From: Stutzerimonas kunmingensis
Lineage (GTDB): Bacteria; Pseudomonadota; Gammaproteobacteria; Pseudomonadales; Pseudomonadaceae
Assembly: GCF_021432085.1 (NCBI RefSeq)
Contig: NZ_CP090366.1
Coordinates: 2,666,001-2,730,000 of the forward strand
Length of the DNA stretch: 64,000 nt
Direction: 5' to 3'
The position numbers and the translations under genes are program-made. Below, piece by piece: positions 29,581-39,422 of this stretch. The notes beneath the pieces were generated by a model that made no database searches, had not been told where the DNA came from, and saw only the letters and a program-made list of their open reading frames with translations. Every line of letters starts with the position of its first letter. Position 1 is the first letter of the stretch.

Positions 29581-30600
29581 ATGCAGTTGTCCCCCCTCAA
29601 CCAGCGCCGGCTGGCGCTGTTCAAGGCACACAAGCGTGGCTGGTGGTCGCTGTGGATCTTCCTCGCGCTGTTCGTACTCAGCCTTGGCGCGGAGATCATC
29701 GCCAACGACAAGCCGATCGTGGTGCGCTACGACGGCGAATGGTTCTTCCCGGTGTTCAAGCGTTATCCGGAAACGGCCTTCGGCGGCGAGTTCCCGCTGC
29801 AGGCGAACTACAAGAGCCCGTACATCAAGGAACTGATCGCCGAAAAGGACGGCTGGATGGTCTGGCCGGTCATTCCCTTCAACTACTCGAGCATCAACTA
29901 CGAACTGCAGGTACCCGCGCCTGCGCCGCCGTCACTGGAGAACTGGCTGGGCACCGATGACCAGGGCCGCGATGTACTCGCCCGGGTGATCTACGGCTTT
30001 CGCATCTCGGTCCTGTTCGCCCTGACCCTGACCCTGATCAGCTCGGTGATCGGCGTCATCGCCGGCGCCCTGCAGGGCTTCTATGGCGGCTGGGTCGACT
30101 TGGTTGGCCAGCGCCTGCTGGAGATCTGGTCCGGGCTGCCGGTGCTCTATCTGCTGATCATTCTGGCCAGCTTCGTGCAGCCGAACTTCTGGTGGCTGCT
30201 GGGCATCATGCTGCTGTTCTCCTGGATGAGCCTGGTGGACGTGGTACGTGCCGAATTCCTCCGTGGGCGCAACCTCGAGTACGTGCGCGCCGCTCGTGCG
30301 CTGGGCATGCAGAACGGCGCCATCATGTTCCGCCACATCCTGCCGAACGCCATGGTTTCCACCATGACCTTCATGCCGTTCATCCTCACCGGCGCCATCG
30401 GCACGCTCACCGCGCTGGACTTTCTCGGTTTCGGTCTGCCGGCCGGTTCTCCGTCGCTCGGTGAACTGGTCGCCCAGGGCAAGGCCAATCTGCAGGCGCC
30501 CTGGCTGGGCATCAGCGCCTTCATGGTGCTGGCAATCATGCTGACCTTGCTGGTGTTTATCGGGGAGGCGGCGCGCGATGCCTTCGACCCAAGGAAATAA
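29581..30600 (+). CDS. yejE: Peptide ABC transporter permease YejE
   Basis: 339 residues, DppC/OppC-type permease. Helix 1 near residues 20-40 is followed by a ~100-residue periplasmic domain and then LGTDDQGRDVLARVIYGFRISVLF, the OppC signature. The EAA-type loop is EYVRAARALGMQNGAIMFRHILPNAM (about residues 239-260). Length is close to E. coli YejE (341). One base separates it from yejB. Confidence 0.95.
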   Translation: MQLSPLNQRRLALFKAHKRGWWSLWIFLALFVLSLGAEIIANDKPIVVRYDGEWFFPVFKRYPETAFGGEFPLQANYKSPYIKELIAEKDGWMVWPVIPFNYSSINYELQVPAPAPPSLENWLGTDDQGRDVLARVIYGFRISVLFALTLTLISSVIGVIAGALQGFYGGWVDLVGQRLLEIWSGLPVLYLLIILASFVQPNFWWLLGIMLLFSWMSLVDVVRAEFLRGRNLEYVRAARALGMQNGAIMFRHILPNAMVSTMTFMPFILTGAIGTLTALDFLGFGLPAGSPSLGELVAQGKANLQAPWLGISAFMVLAIMLTLLVFIGEAARDAFDPRK

Positions 30601-30601
30601 C

Positions 30602-32263
30602 ATGGCCGAACAACCGATAGCCGAGAATCTGGTCGAGGTCCGCGATCTGGCCGTCGAGTTCGTCACCGGCGAGCAGGTCCAGCGTGTCGTCGAAGGCGTG
30701 ACATTCGACATTCGCAAGGGCGAAACCCTGGCCCTGGTCGGGGAAAGCGGCTCGGGCAAGTCCGTGACGGCTCATTCCATCCTGCGACTGCTGCCCTACC
30801 CGCTCGCCCGCCATCCGCAAGGGCAGATCCTCTTCCACGGGCAGGACCTGCTCAAGGCCGACGAAAAGGCCATGCGTAAAATCCGTGGCAATCGCATCGC
30901 CATGGTCTTCCAGGAGCCGATGACCTCGCTCAACCCGCTGCACACCGTGGGCAAGCAGATCAACGAGGTGCTGGAGATTCACAAGGGCCTGCGCGGCAAG
31001 GCCGCAACCGCTCGCACCCTGGAGTTGCTGGAACTGGTCGGTATCCCGGAGCCGCGCAAGCGCATCCGCGCCTACCCGCACGAGCTGTCGGGCGGCCAGC
31101 GGCAACGGGTGGTCATCGCCATGGCGCTGGCCAACGAGCCTGAACTGCTGATCGCCGACGAGCCGACCACGGCCCTCGACGTCACCGTGCAGCTGAAAAT
31201 CCTCGAACTGCTGAAGGAGTTGCAGGCACGCCTGGGCATGGCACTGCTGCTGATCAGCCACGACCTCAACCTGGTTCGGCGCATTGCCCATCGCGTATGT
31301 GTCATGCAGCGCGGTCGCGTCGTCGAACAGGCGTTGTGTGAAGATCTGTTCCGCGCACCTCAGCATCCGTATACCCAGGAACTGCTCGCGGCCGAGCCCA
31401 GTGGCGGTCCGGTGGCGGTCGAAGAAGCGGCACCATTGCTGGAAGTGGACGACCTGCGGGTGTGGTTCCCGATCAAGAAGGGCTTGCTGCGTCGCACCGT
31501 CGACCACATCAAGGCAGTCGACGGCGTCAACTTCAGCCTGCCCAAGGGGCAGACACTGGGTATCGTCGGCGAGAGCGGCTCCGGCAAGTCCACGCTTGGA
31601 TTGGCTATCCTTCGATTGTTGGGTAGTCGGGGCGAGATCCGCTTCCAGGGCCAGCAACTGCAAAGCATGTCGCAGCGCCAGGTACGGCCGTTGCGGCGGC
31701 AGATGCAGGTGGTCTTTCAGGACCCCTTCGGTAGCCTGAGCCCACGCATGTCGGTTGGGCAAATCATTGGCGAAGGGTTGCACATCCACCGGATGGGCAA
31801 TGCCAAGGAGCAGGAACAGGCAATCATTGACGCGCTTGTGGAGGTTGGTCTCGATCCGGAAACCCGGCATCGCTATCCCCATGAGTTTTCCGGCGGACAA
31901 CGGCAGCGCATTGCCATTGCCCGGGCTCTGGTGTTGAAGCCGGCGCTGATACTGCTCGACGAGCCGACCTCGGCGCTCGATCGTACGGTACAGCGCCAGG
32001 TGGTAGAGCTTCTGCGCTCGTTGCAGGCCAAGTACAACCTGACCTACCTGTTCATCAGCCATGATCTGGCGGTGGTCAGGGCGCTGAGCCACCAGATGAT
32101 GGTGGTCAAGCAGGGCCAGGTGGTGGAACAAAGTGCGGCCGCTGACATTTTTGCGGCACCACAACATCCGTATACACAGCAGCTGCTGGAATCCGCCTTC
32201 ATGGCGCCCGGCACTGCCGAACAACCAGAAGAGGGACAAGCACATGGGTTTTCTCACCGGTAA
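30602..32263 (+). CDS. yejF: Peptide ABC transporter ATP-binding protein YejF (double ATPase)
   Basis: 553 residues from the ATG at 30602 (AAGGAA upstream). Two full ABC ATPase domains fused in one chain. First: Walker A GESGSGKS (about 47-54), signature LSGGQRQRV, Walker B LLIADEPT. Second: GESGSGKST (about 322-330), [26 protein letters not shown]. Energises YejBE import. Its last 20 bases overlap the fabI start, so the two may be cotranscribed. Confidence 0.96.
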   Translation: MAEQPIAENLVEVRDLAVEFVTGEQVQRVVEGVTFDIRKGETLALVGESGSGKSVTAHSILRLLPYPLARHPQGQILFHGQDLLKADEKAMRKIRGNRIAMVFQEPMTSLNPLHTVGKQINEVLEIHKGLRGKAATARTLELLELVGIPEPRKRIRAYPHELSGGQRQRVVIAMALANEPELLIADEPTTALDVTVQLKILELLKELQARLGMALLLISHDLNLVRRIAHRVCVMQRGRVVEQALCEDLFRAPQHPYTQELLAAEPSGGPVAVEEAAPLLEVDDLRVWFPIKKGLLRRTVDHIKAVDGVNFSLPKGQTLGIVGESGSGKSTLGLAILRLLGSRGEIRFQGQQLQSMSQRQVRPLRRQMQVVFQDPFGSLSPRMSVGQIIGEGLHIHRMGNAKEQEQAIIDALVEVGLDPETRHRYPHEFSGGQRQRIAIARALVLKPALILLDEPTSALDRTVQRQVVELLRSLQAKYNLTYLFISHDLAVVRALSHQMMVVKQGQVVEQSAAADIFAAPQHPYTQQLLESAFMAPGTAEQPEEGQAHGFSHR

Positions 32264-33038
32264 GCGCGTACTGATCGTCGGCGTTGCCAGCAAACTTTCG
32301 ATTGCCTCCGGCATCGCCGCCGCCATGCATCGCGAAGGTGCAGAACTGGCTTTCACCTACCAGGGCGACAAGCTCAAGGGTCGCGTCGAGGAATTCGCTT
32401 CCGGTTGGGGCTCGAGCCCTGAGCTGTGCTTCCCCTGCGACGTCGCCAACGATGAAGAGATCGCGCGCGTATTCGAAGAACTGAGCAAGAAGTGGGACGG
32501 CCTGGACTGCATCGTGCACTCGGTCGGCTTCGCTCCGGGCGACCAGCTCAACGGCGACTTCACCGAAGTCACCACCCGTGAAGGCTTCAAGATCGCCCAC
32601 GACATCAGCGCCTACAGCTTCGTCGCCCTGGCCAAGGCCGGTCGCGAGATGATGAAGGGCCGCAACGGCAGCCTGCTGACCCTCTCCTACCTGGGTGCCG
32701 AGCGCACCATGCCGAACTACAACGTCATGGGCATGGCCAAGGCCAGCCTGGAAGCTGGCGTTCGTTACCTGGCCGGCAGCCTCGGCCCGGAAGGCACTCG
32801 CGTGAACTGCATCTCTGCCGGTCCGATCCGTACTCTGGCCGCCTCCGGCATCGCCAGCTTCCGCAAGATGCTGGCTGCCAACGAGAAGCAGACCCCTATG
32901 CGTCGCAACGTCACCATCGACGAAGTCGGCAATGCCGGCGCCTTCCTCTGCTCGGACCTGGCTTCCGGCATCAGCGGTGAGATCCTTTACGTCGACGGCG
33001 GCTTCAACACCACCGCAATGGGCTCGCTGGAAGACTGA
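32244..33038 (+). CDS. fabI: Enoyl-[acyl-carrier-protein] reductase (NADH) FabI
   Basis: 264 residues from the ATG at 32244 with GAGGGA upstream. NADH site with [13 protein letters not shown] near 13-25. Catalytic pair Tyr159 and Lys166 (YNVMGMAK, the Y-x6-K pattern), and Tyr149 in the preceding SYLGAERT, corresponding to Tyr156, Lys163 and Tyr146 of E. coli. Last reduction step of fatty-acid elongation; target of triclosan. Directly downstream of yejF as in P. aeruginosa. Confidence 0.97.
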   Translation: MGFLTGKRVLIVGVASKLSIASGIAAAMHREGAELAFTYQGDKLKGRVEEFASGWGSSPELCFPCDVANDEEIARVFEELSKKWDGLDCIVHSVGFAPGDQLNGDFTEVTTREGFKIAHDISAYSFVALAKAGREMMKGRNGSLLTLSYLGAERTMPNYNVMGMAKASLEAGVRYLAGSLGPEGTRVNCISAGPIRTLAASGIASFRKMLAANEKQTPMRRNVTIDEVGNAGAFLCSDLASGISGEILYVDGGFNTTAMGSLED

Positions 33039-33063
33039 TCCCGCGTCCGTCTACGTAAGCACC

Positions 33064-33087
33064 GAACCCCGCCTGCTGGCGGGGTTC
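33064..33087 (+). terminator. Hairpin terminator after fabI
   Basis: GAACCCCGCC-TGCT-GGCGGGGTTC: 10-bp perfect stem 26 bases after the fabI stop, followed by a modest T-rich stretch (CGTGTTT). Also lies between fabI and the convergent SDR gene. Confidence 0.7.
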
Positions 33088-33105
33088 GTGTTTCTGCGCA
33101 GCGGC

Positions 33106-33870
33106 TCAGCCTGCCGTAACCGTCATGCCGCCATCGGCCATGACCACCGAGCCCACCATGAAGCTCGCCCGCTCCGAGGCGAGAAAGGCGACGATCTCGG
33201 CGATCTCCTCCGGTTGCGCCGCGCGCCCGATGGGTGCGGCTTCGCCATGCTGGGCAAGAAAGCCCGGGCCGTCCTCGACCACGTCGTTGAGGATGTTGGT
33301 CACCACATCGCCTACGCCGATGGCGTTGACCCGGATGCCATGCTCGATCGCCTCCAGCGCCAGTGTGCGGGTCAGCTGGGCCAGCGCGCCTTTCGAGGCC
33401 GTGTACGCGGCGATGGTCGGAAAGGCGAAGTAGGACGCGTAGGAAGCGATGTTGACGATCGCCCCCGAGCGGTTGGGCATCATCGCCTTGACCGCTTCGC
33501 GACAATGCAGGAACGCCGCCGTGGCATTGACCGCCTGGATGCGCTCCCAATCCTCGCGGCTCATGTCCACCACCCGCTTGTTGATGATGATGCCGGCGTT
33601 GTTGACCAGGATATCCAGCCGGCCAAAATGCTCGATGGCCAGGCCGACCGCACATTCGGCTGCGCCATCCTCGGAAATGTCCGCCAGCAGCGGCACCAGC
33701 CCCGGCCGAGCGAGTTTCTCGACAGCCGGGTTGATGTCTTCGGCGATGATCTTGGCGCCCCGATCATGCAACAACAAGGCAATCGCCCTGCCGATGCCGC
33801 TGGCGGCGCCGGTGACCAGCGCGACCTTGCCTGCAACTTCCTGAACGACGATGTGATTCGAATCAGTCAT
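33106..33870 (-). CDS. Short-chain dehydrogenase/reductase (SDR)
   Basis: 254 residues from the ATG at 33870 with GGAGAG upstream. Nucleotide site VTGAASGIGRAIA (about 19-31), NNAGI near 94, active-site Ser in NIASYASYF and Y-x3-K in YTASKGAL (about residues 159-163), and the VMADGGMTVT end. Probably an NAD(P)-dependent alcohol dehydrogenase or ketoreductase; substrate unknown. Divergent from the AraC-type regulator (191-base gap), which may control it, an inference from position. Confidence 0.88.
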   Translation of the reverse strand: MTDSNHIVVQEVAGKVALVTGAASGIGRAIALLLHDRGAKIIAEDINPAVEKLARPGLVPLLADISEDGAAECAVGLAIEHFGRLDILVNNAGIIINKRVVDMSREDWERIQAVNATAAFLHCREAVKAMMPNRSGAIVNIASYASYFAFPTIAAYTASKGALAQLTRTLALEAIEHGIRVNAIGVGDVVTNILNDVVEDGPGFLAQHGEAAPIGRAAQPEEIAEIVAFLASERASFMVGSVVMADGGMTVTAG

Positions 33871-34061
33871 GGTGCTCTCCTCTCTTTCAGGCTGCGCCAC
33901 GAGGCGCGGTGGGTTAACTGTCTCCCATCGCCGGAGGCCGGGCTTTCGCACGCTTGCGCTGGCTGTTGCGGTTTTGCGCGCAGCAGTGATCTGCCGGCGC
34001 GCAGGGTCCTGCGCTAACCTTTCGGCGCTGAACGCTTTCAAATGTTTGCCAGGAGCACGTC

Positions 34062-34991
34062 ATGCCGCGGTCATCACAAGCCCCGCCACGGCCCCATGCG
34101 GGGCAGACCTGTCCCCAGTCGATGAGCCATTACCTGCCTGGTGAAGCGCGCGCGACCGCACAGCAGCCGCCGATGCAGGACGTGGTGGTGCAGCTGTTCA
34201 GCCATCGCACGATCATCGAACCGATACAGGTACCGGCAGTGTTGGAGCCGCTGCTGGTGCTGGTACTGGCCGGTGCGGCACGAGTCGAGGAACGTGCGCC
34301 GGGTGGGCAATGGAGCGCAGCAACCGTCAGGGCCGGCGACTTCTTCCTGACCGATACCCACGAGCCGTACGAAATGCGCTGGCAGACGCTGGAAGGTGAG
34401 CAATTCGAGGTGATGCACCTGTATCTCGGCCTGCCGCTCATCGACCAGGCCGCACGGGAACTGCTCGGGCCGCAGAGCACAGCGGTTGCCTTGCGGGACG
34501 TCTCCGGCGCCCACGACGACACGGTTCGCTGGTTGATGGAGAAGCTGCACCACGAGCTGGTTGAGCAGCACCAGCCCAGCCCGCTCTGCGTTCGCGGCCT
34601 GGCCCAGGCACTGGCCGTGCATCTGGTGCGCCACTATCGGGATCGGCAAGACGCCGTCCGCCGCAGCAACGCCTTGCCGGCCTACAAGCTGCGCCGGGTC
34701 GTCGAGGCGATGGATGCGCAGTTGGCCGACGATTTCAGTCTTGCTCAGCTGGCACGAACCGCCGAGCTGAGCGAGTACCACTTCAGCCGGATGTTCAAAC
34801 GAGCCACCGGGCTTTCGCCGTCTCAGTACTTCATCGGCCTGCGCATGGCACGGGCGCGACGGCTGCTGATCGAAACGCAGCGCAGCGTCATCGATATCGG
34901 CCTGGAAGTGGGCTATTCGAGCCCGAGCCACTTCTCCCAGGTATTCCGCCGCGAGGTGGGCGTTACCCCCAGCGCCTATCGCCAGGCATGA
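34062..34991 (+). CDS. AraC-family transcriptional regulator
   Basis: 309 residues; AGGAG sits six bases before the ATG at 34062. N-terminal ~180 residues form a ligand/cupin-type sensing domain (VLVLAGAARVEERA, RAGDFFLTDTHEPYEMRW). The C-terminal ~100 residues are a double helix-turn-helix: DFSLAQLARTAELSEYHFSRMFKRATGLSPSQY and VIDIGLEVGYSSPSHFSQVFRREVGVTPSAYR. Likely regulates the divergent SDR gene or other catabolic genes; inducer unknown. Confidence 0.9.
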   Translation: MPRSSQAPPRPHAGQTCPQSMSHYLPGEARATAQQPPMQDVVVQLFSHRTIIEPIQVPAVLEPLLVLVLAGAARVEERAPGGQWSAATVRAGDFFLTDTHEPYEMRWQTLEGEQFEVMHLYLGLPLIDQAARELLGPQSTAVALRDVSGAHDDTVRWLMEKLHHELVEQHQPSPLCVRGLAQALAVHLVRHYRDRQDAVRRSNALPAYKLRRVVEAMDAQLADDFSLAQLARTAELSEYHFSRMFKRATGLSPSQYFIGLRMARARRLLIETQRSVIDIGLEVGYSSPSHFSQVFRREVGVTPSAYRQA

Positions 34992-35020
34992 GCTGCCTTT
35001 GCATGGCGCCAGAACGACAA

Positions 35021-35045
35021 AACCCCGGCCATGACGACCGGGGTT
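35021..35045 (+). terminator. Terminator after the AraC gene
   Basis: AACCCCGG, nine-base loop, CCGGGGTT followed by CTGTTTG: an 8-bp stem 30 bases after the AraC stop. Confidence 0.7.
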
Positions 35046-35054
35046 CTGTTTGCA

Positions 35055-35078
35055 CAAACCCGACGGTCGCCGGGTTTG
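35055..35078 (-). terminator. Hairpin downstream of pedH
   Basis: CAAACCCG, eight-base loop, CGGGTTTG. It lies 16 bases beyond the pedH stop on the minus strand and, with the hairpin at 35021-35045, separates the two convergent genes. No long T tract, so strength is uncertain. Confidence 0.5.
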
Positions 35079-35093
35079 CGTCACGCAGGCTGA

Positions 35094-36869
35094 TCAGCGC
35101 TTGGCGACCAGATCCTTCGGCAGCTTGAAGGTCCAGACCATACCGCCCTGGTTGAAGTCCTTCACGCGCTTGGCGACCTCGCCGCCCCACAGCGGTACCG
35201 CACCACCCCAGCCGGAGAGAACGGAAACGTACTGCTCGCCATCCATTTCCCAGGTGACCGGAGAACCGATGACGCCCGAGCCGGTGTTGAACTCGTAGAC
35301 CTTCTTGCCGGTCTTGGCGTCGAAGGCCATCAGGTAGCCCTCAGGGTTGCCGGTGAACACCAGATTGCCCTTGGTGGCCAACACGCCGCCCCACAGCGGA
35401 GCGTAGTTGTTGTAGCGCCATACTTCCTTGCCGGTCTTCGGATCGATTGCGCGCAGCACACCGATGAAGTCGTCGTTGAGCGGCTTGATGGTGAAGCCGG
35501 CACCCAGGTAGGCGGCACCCTTCTTGTAGGATACGCCTTCGTTCCAGATGTCCATGCCCCACTCGTTTGACGGCACGTAGAACAGGCCGGTGTCCTGGCT
35601 GTAGGCCATTGGCATCCAGTTCTTGCCACCGAGGAAGGACGGTGCGACGAACACCGACTTGCCCTTGTCCGCGTCGGCAGGATTGCCCGGGCGGTGGGCT
35701 TCGTCGTAGATCGGACGGCCAGTCTTGTCCAGGCCCTTGGCCCAGGTGATCTTGTCAACGAACGGGAAGCCACGGATGAACTTGCCGTTGGTGCGATCTA
35801 GCACGTAGAAGAAGCCGTTACGGTCTGCGGTGCCGGCAGCCTTGATGGTCTTGCCGCCGTCCTTGTAGTCGAAGGAGATCAGCTCGTTGACGCCGTCGAA
35901 GTCCCAGCCGTCATGCGGGGTGGACTGGAAGTGCCACTTGATCGAGCCGTCATTCGGGTCCAGCGCCAGACGCGAGGACGAGTACAGGTTGTCGCCAGGG
36001 CGCAGGTGCGAGTTCCACGGCGCCGGGTTACCGGTACCGAACAGCAGCGAGTCGGTGTCCGGATCGTAGTAGCCGCCCAGCCATGGAGCTGCACCGCCGG
36101 TCTTCCACAGGTCGCCCGGCCAGGTCTTGCCGGCTTCGCCGCCGGAGATGCCGCTCTCGACCTTCTTGCCGTCCTTCCAGACGTAACCCATGTGGCCTTC
36201 CACGGTCGGACGGGTCCACAGCAGTTCACCGTTCTTCGCGTCGTAGGCTTCGATCTTGCCGACCACGCCGAATTCACCACCGGAAACACCGGTGATCAGC
36301 TTGCCGTTGACTACCAGCGGTGCGGCGGTCAGCGAGTAACCGGCCTTGTAGTCGGCGACAGTCTTCTTCCAGACCACCTTGCCGGTGTCCTTGTTCAGGG
36401 CGACCAGCTTGGCATCCAGGGTGCCGAAGATCACCAGATCGCCATACAGCGCAACACCACGGTTGATCACGTCACAGCACGGCATGATGCCGTCGGGCAG
36501 GCGGGCATCGTACTGCCAAAGTTCCTTGCCGGTACGGGCGTCCAGTGCATATACACGCGAGTAGGAGCCGGTGATGTACATCACGCCGTCCTTGATCAGC
36601 GGCTGCGCTTCCTGACCGCGCTGCTTTTCACCGCCCAGAGAGAAGCCCCAAACCGGTCGCAACTGATTGATGTTATTGGTGTTCAACGTGTCCAGCGTGC
36701 TGTAGCGCTGGCCCTGCAAACCCAGACCGTTGGTGACGATCTGATCGGTGGATTTGGCGTCGTTGAGGATTTCCTGGTCGGTTACGGCCCAGGCGTGCAG
36801 GCTGGACATCGCCACCGCGGCGCATAGCGCCGTCAAGGCGAAGGGCTTGCGAAGACCGGTGTGCTTCAT
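35094..36869 (-). CDS. pedH: PQQ-dependent alcohol dehydrogenase, lanthanide type (PedH-like)
   Basis: 591 residues from the ATG at 36869 (AGAGG upstream), with a Sec signal ending near HAWA. Eight-bladed quinoprotein propeller. Adjacent cysteines Cys131-Cys132 form the ring disulfide near PQQ. The catalytic Asp323 in GWDFDG is followed two residues later by Asp325; in XoxF and PedH this extra Asp coordinates a lanthanide, while calcium enzymes have Ser or Ala. So I infer a Ln-dependent periplasmic alcohol dehydrogenase passing electrons to cytochrome c. Its promoter holds both palindromes described in the findings. Convergent with the AraC gene. Confidence 0.9.
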   Translation of the reverse strand: MKHTGLRKPFALTALCAAVAMSSLHAWAVTDQEILNDAKSTDQIVTNGLGLQGQRYSTLDTLNTNNINQLRPVWGFSLGGEKQRGQEAQPLIKDGVMYITGSYSRVYALDARTGKELWQYDARLPDGIMPCCDVINRGVALYGDLVIFGTLDAKLVALNKDTGKVVWKKTVADYKAGYSLTAAPLVVNGKLITGVSGGEFGVVGKIEAYDAKNGELLWTRPTVEGHMGYVWKDGKKVESGISGGEAGKTWPGDLWKTGGAAPWLGGYYDPDTDSLLFGTGNPAPWNSHLRPGDNLYSSSRLALDPNDGSIKWHFQSTPHDGWDFDGVNELISFDYKDGGKTIKAAGTADRNGFFYVLDRTNGKFIRGFPFVDKITWAKGLDKTGRPIYDEAHRPGNPADADKGKSVFVAPSFLGGKNWMPMAYSQDTGLFYVPSNEWGMDIWNEGVSYKKGAAYLGAGFTIKPLNDDFIGVLRAIDPKTGKEVWRYNNYAPLWGGVLATKGNLVFTGNPEGYLMAFDAKTGKKVYEFNTGSGVIGSPVTWEMDGEQYVSVLSGWGGAVPLWGGEVAKRVKDFNQGGMVWTFKLPKDLVAKR

Positions 36870-36899
36870 TGCGGCTACCTCTGCGGGTTCATTGTTATG

Positions 36900-36916
36900 C
36901 CGGGAAATTTTCCCGG
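36900..36916. promoter_or_regulatory. Perfect 17-bp palindrome in the pedH promoter (motif B)
   Basis: CCGGGAAATTTTCCCGG: 8-1-8 perfect palindrome containing CGGGAA-ATT-TTCCCG, 31-47 bases before the pedH start. The same CGGGAA-N3-TTCCCG core recurs before exaA and the TonB receptor. Likely a regulator site; position close to the start suggests control at or after the promoter. Confidence 0.6.
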
Positions 36917-36982
36917 TCTGTGGGTGATTCTTGGTTTGCACCGCCTCGCCAACAATTGCCCGCAGTGCCGATTTTCCTCCTC

Positions 36983-36994
36983 CCTTGGTAGCAA
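36983..36994. promoter_or_regulatory. CCTTGGTA motif (motif A) between pedH and divergent binding-protein gene
   Basis: CCTTGGTAGCAA in the 279-base divergent gap (36870-37148). It is 114 bases upstream of pedH and about 155 upstream of the gene at 37149. The same octamer or its palindromic form occurs at five other promoters of the locus. Confidence 0.55.
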
Positions 36995-37148
36995 TACGCC
37001 GCCGCAGGCCACGAAAGACGCGTGATTCCGCCCGCTGCCAATGCCGGGCGGCACCGAAAGTCGCACCTATTCGGCCGGAAAAGACAATTCCGCCGGGCCC
37101 ACCCTACCCCCTAAAACGGATGCCCCCTCGCTCAGAAGGATAAGAGCT

Positions 37149-38387
37149 ATGCTTCGCCCTACCCTGATCATCGCCTTCCTCGTCTTCACACTACAAAGCG
37201 CCCACGCGGCCGAACCGATCCGTCTGGGTCTCAACTACCCGAGCACCGGCAACTACAAGTCCGAAGGTCTGGAGCTGCGCCGTGGCGCCCTGCTCGCCGT
37301 CGACCAGATCAATCAGAGTGGCGGCTTGCTCGGCCGACGCCTGGAGCTGGTCAGCCTGAATTCGGCAGCGCGCGCGGAAAAGGCGCGTGCCAACGTCGAC
37401 CGTTTCGCCAAACAGGGCGCAGCGATGATATTCGGCGGCGCCAACAGCGAAGAGGCGATGAGCGCCGGCCAGCGCGCACGCGAACTCGGACTGCTGTACT
37501 TCCCCACCCTCGGCTACGCCAACGAGATCACCGGACGAGACGGCCATCGGCATCTATTCCGCGAATCCAACAGTGCCTGGATGAGCGCGCGGGTACTCGG
37601 CGAGTACCTCAGCTGGCACATGCCCAATCGCCGCTACCACTACATCAGCCTCGACGATGCCTGGGGCCACAGCATGGAGCAGGCCCTGCGTGAAGCGACC
37701 AAGAGCCGCGACCGCGCCCGCCACGGCTACTCGAAGATCGCCGCGCGAGGTGCCCGCCGCGACGACTACCTGAGCGCATTGCAGAAGGCTGCCGCCAGTG
37801 ATGCAGATGTGCTGGTGATCGTTCTGCTCGGCCAGGATCTGGTGCAGACCATGCGCCTGGCGCACACCCTGGAGCTGGGCAAGCGCATGCAGATCATCGC
37901 CCCCAACCTCAACCAGAGCATCGTCGAGCAAGCCGGACCGCTGGTGATGGAAAACGTGATCGGCACCGAAGCCTGGACCTGGCGGGTACCGCAGCGCGAG
38001 AAAAGCGAAACCGGTCAGGCGTTCGTCGAGCGCTACATCGCCTTGCATCAGGCCTACCCCGGCAGCACCGCGGCGTCGGCCTACGGCATCGTCCGGCAGT
38101 GGGCCGATGCCGTGCGGCGGGCGGGCCGACTGGATAGCGAAGCCGTCATCACCGCGCTGGAGAACCATCGCTACAGCCTGTTGAAGGACGAGCAGTACTG
38201 GCGCGACTTCGACCACCAGAACGTCCAGAGCATCTACGCGGTACGGGTTCGCGATCGCAGCGAGATCATGCAGGATCGCTTCAAGCAGGACTACTTCACC
38301 ATCATCCATCGCATGGATGGCGAGGAAGCCGCGCCTAGCCTGGACGACTGGCAGCAGGAGCGCGGCGATCAGCTACAGCTGCAGTGA
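37149..38387 (+). CDS. Periplasmic substrate-binding protein, urea/branched-chain amino-acid type
   Basis: 412 residues from the ATG at 37149 (AGAAGGA upstream), signal peptide ending near AHA (residue ~20). Type I periplasmic binding fold: IRLGLNYPSTGNYKSEGLELRRGALLAVDQIN, AAMIFGGANSEEAMSA, DDAWGHSMEQAL. Resembles UrtA/AmiC-like receptors, but no permease or ATPase gene follows. It shares the promoter gap with pedH, so it may be expressed with the alcohol dehydrogenases, either as an importer part or as a ligand sensor. True ligand unknown. Confidence 0.82.
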   Translation: MLRPTLIIAFLVFTLQSAHAAEPIRLGLNYPSTGNYKSEGLELRRGALLAVDQINQSGGLLGRRLELVSLNSAARAEKARANVDRFAKQGAAMIFGGANSEEAMSAGQRARELGLLYFPTLGYANEITGRDGHRHLFRESNSAWMSARVLGEYLSWHMPNRRYHYISLDDAWGHSMEQALREATKSRDRARHGYSKIAARGARRDDYLSALQKAAASDADVLVIVLLGQDLVQTMRLAHTLELGKRMQIIAPNLNQSIVEQAGPLVMENVIGTEAWTWRVPQREKSETGQAFVERYIALHQAYPGSTAASAYGIVRQWADAVRRAGRLDSEAVITALENHRYSLLKDEQYWRDFDHQNVQSIYAVRVRDRSEIMQDRFKQDYFTIIHRMDGEEAAPSLDDWQQERGDQLQLQ

Positions 38388-38418
38388 CCGGATGCAGCGA
38401 CTGGAGTGGAACACCAAT

Positions 38419-38439
38419 AGGCGCGCCGCGGGCGCGCCT
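38419..38439. terminator. Hairpin between convergent genes at 38.4 kb
   Basis: AGGCGCGCC-GCG-GGCGCGCCT, a 9-bp perfect stem 31 bases after the binding-protein stop and directly abutting the metallohydrolase stop at 38440. Confidence 0.6.
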
Positions 38440-39369
38440 TCACTCGTCGACGCGCTGCAGCGCCATCGCTTCATAGCGCGGATACAGATGGCTGACGCTA
38501 CGGATCAGCTCATAGCGGGTCAGGCTGATGCCGGCGAAGCGCTCGGGAATCGGGCTCTGGATCACCTCGTTCATGTCCGCCCCGCCGTTGGCGGCTTCTC
38601 GCAACAAGCCGTCCAGCCAGCCGAGGTAGTCGCGCATCTGCACGAACGGCTCGGCATCATCGGCCACCGGGCCATGGCCAGCGACCAGGCGTTTCCAGGG
38701 CAGCGCCTCTAGGGTATCGAGGTCTTCCAGCCAGACATCCAGGCCTGGGCTGTTGGGCGTGGTCAGCGCGCGTTGGTAGAACAGGATGTCGCCGGCGAAA
38801 AGCACGCCACTGCTTTCGTCGAGAATGGCCAGATCGGCACCGGTGTGACTGCGCAGGGCGAGCAGGCGCAGGGAGCGCCCGCCGATCTCCAGCGTGCCGG
38901 GCGCCAGGGTCTCGGATGGCAGCACCACCTCCGTACCGCGCATCCAGTCACCTACCAGGCGGTACATGTTCTCGGCCATGGCGTTGCCCTGCTCGCGCAA
39001 CAGATCGGTCGTGCCAGCGAGCGCAGCGATGGGCACGTCGGCAAAGGCCTGGTTGCCCAGTACATGGTCGGGGTGATGATGGGTCAGCAGCAGCTTGATG
39101 ACCGGGCGATCGGTAACGCTCGCGATGGCCGCGCGCATCGCCTCGCCATAACGCCGCGACGGGCCGCTGTCGATCACCACCACACCGGCCTCGGTGACGA
39201 TGAAGCCGGTGTTGACGATATTGCCGCCGTTGGCCTTGTCGAAGTTGTCGGTCGATCCTTCCAGCAGCCACACGTCATCGGCAATCTGCCGCGGCTGCAG
39301 CGTGTAACGCAGCTCGGCGTATGCGGGCAGGGTCAGACAGAACGCGAACATCAGGAGCAACAGGCGCAT
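38440..39369 (-). CDS. Quinoprotein relay zinc metallohydrolase (MBL fold)
   Basis: 309 residues with a Sec signal ending near AYA. Metallo-beta-lactamase fold with metal motif HHHPDH at residues 97-102, a further metal-binding His in SHTGAD and another in AGHGPV. It belongs to the quinoprotein-associated metallohydrolase group found with SoxYZ-like carriers next to PQQ alcohol dehydrogenases (as PP_2676-2678 beside pedE/pedH in P. putida). Periplasmic; chemistry not established, a thioester or sulfur hydrolysis on the carrier cysteine is one guess. Last gene of the minus-strand cytochrome operon. Confidence 0.88.
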   Translation of the reverse strand: MRLLLLMFAFCLTLPAYAELRYTLQPRQIADDVWLLEGSTDNFDKANGGNIVNTGFIVTEAGVVVIDSGPSRRYGEAMRAAIASVTDRPVIKLLLTHHHPDHVLGNQAFADVPIAALAGTTDLLREQGNAMAENMYRLVGDWMRGTEVVLPSETLAPGTLEIGGRSLRLLALRSHTGADLAILDESSGVLFAGDILFYQRALTTPNSPGLDVWLEDLDTLEALPWKRLVAGHGPVADDAEPFVQMRDYLGWLDGLLREAANGGADMNEVIQSPIPERFAGISLTRYELIRSVSHLYPRYEAMALQRVDE

Positions 39370-39422
39370 GACGCCTCCTTGGCTTGGTTGCTGGCTCTCG
39401 GAGAAAACGCGGGCTGGTCAGC

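Noticed and set aside
30557..32356. 599-codon open frame antisense to yejF
   Set aside because: Shadow of a strongly conserved double ATPase gene; no ribosome site or recognisable domain.
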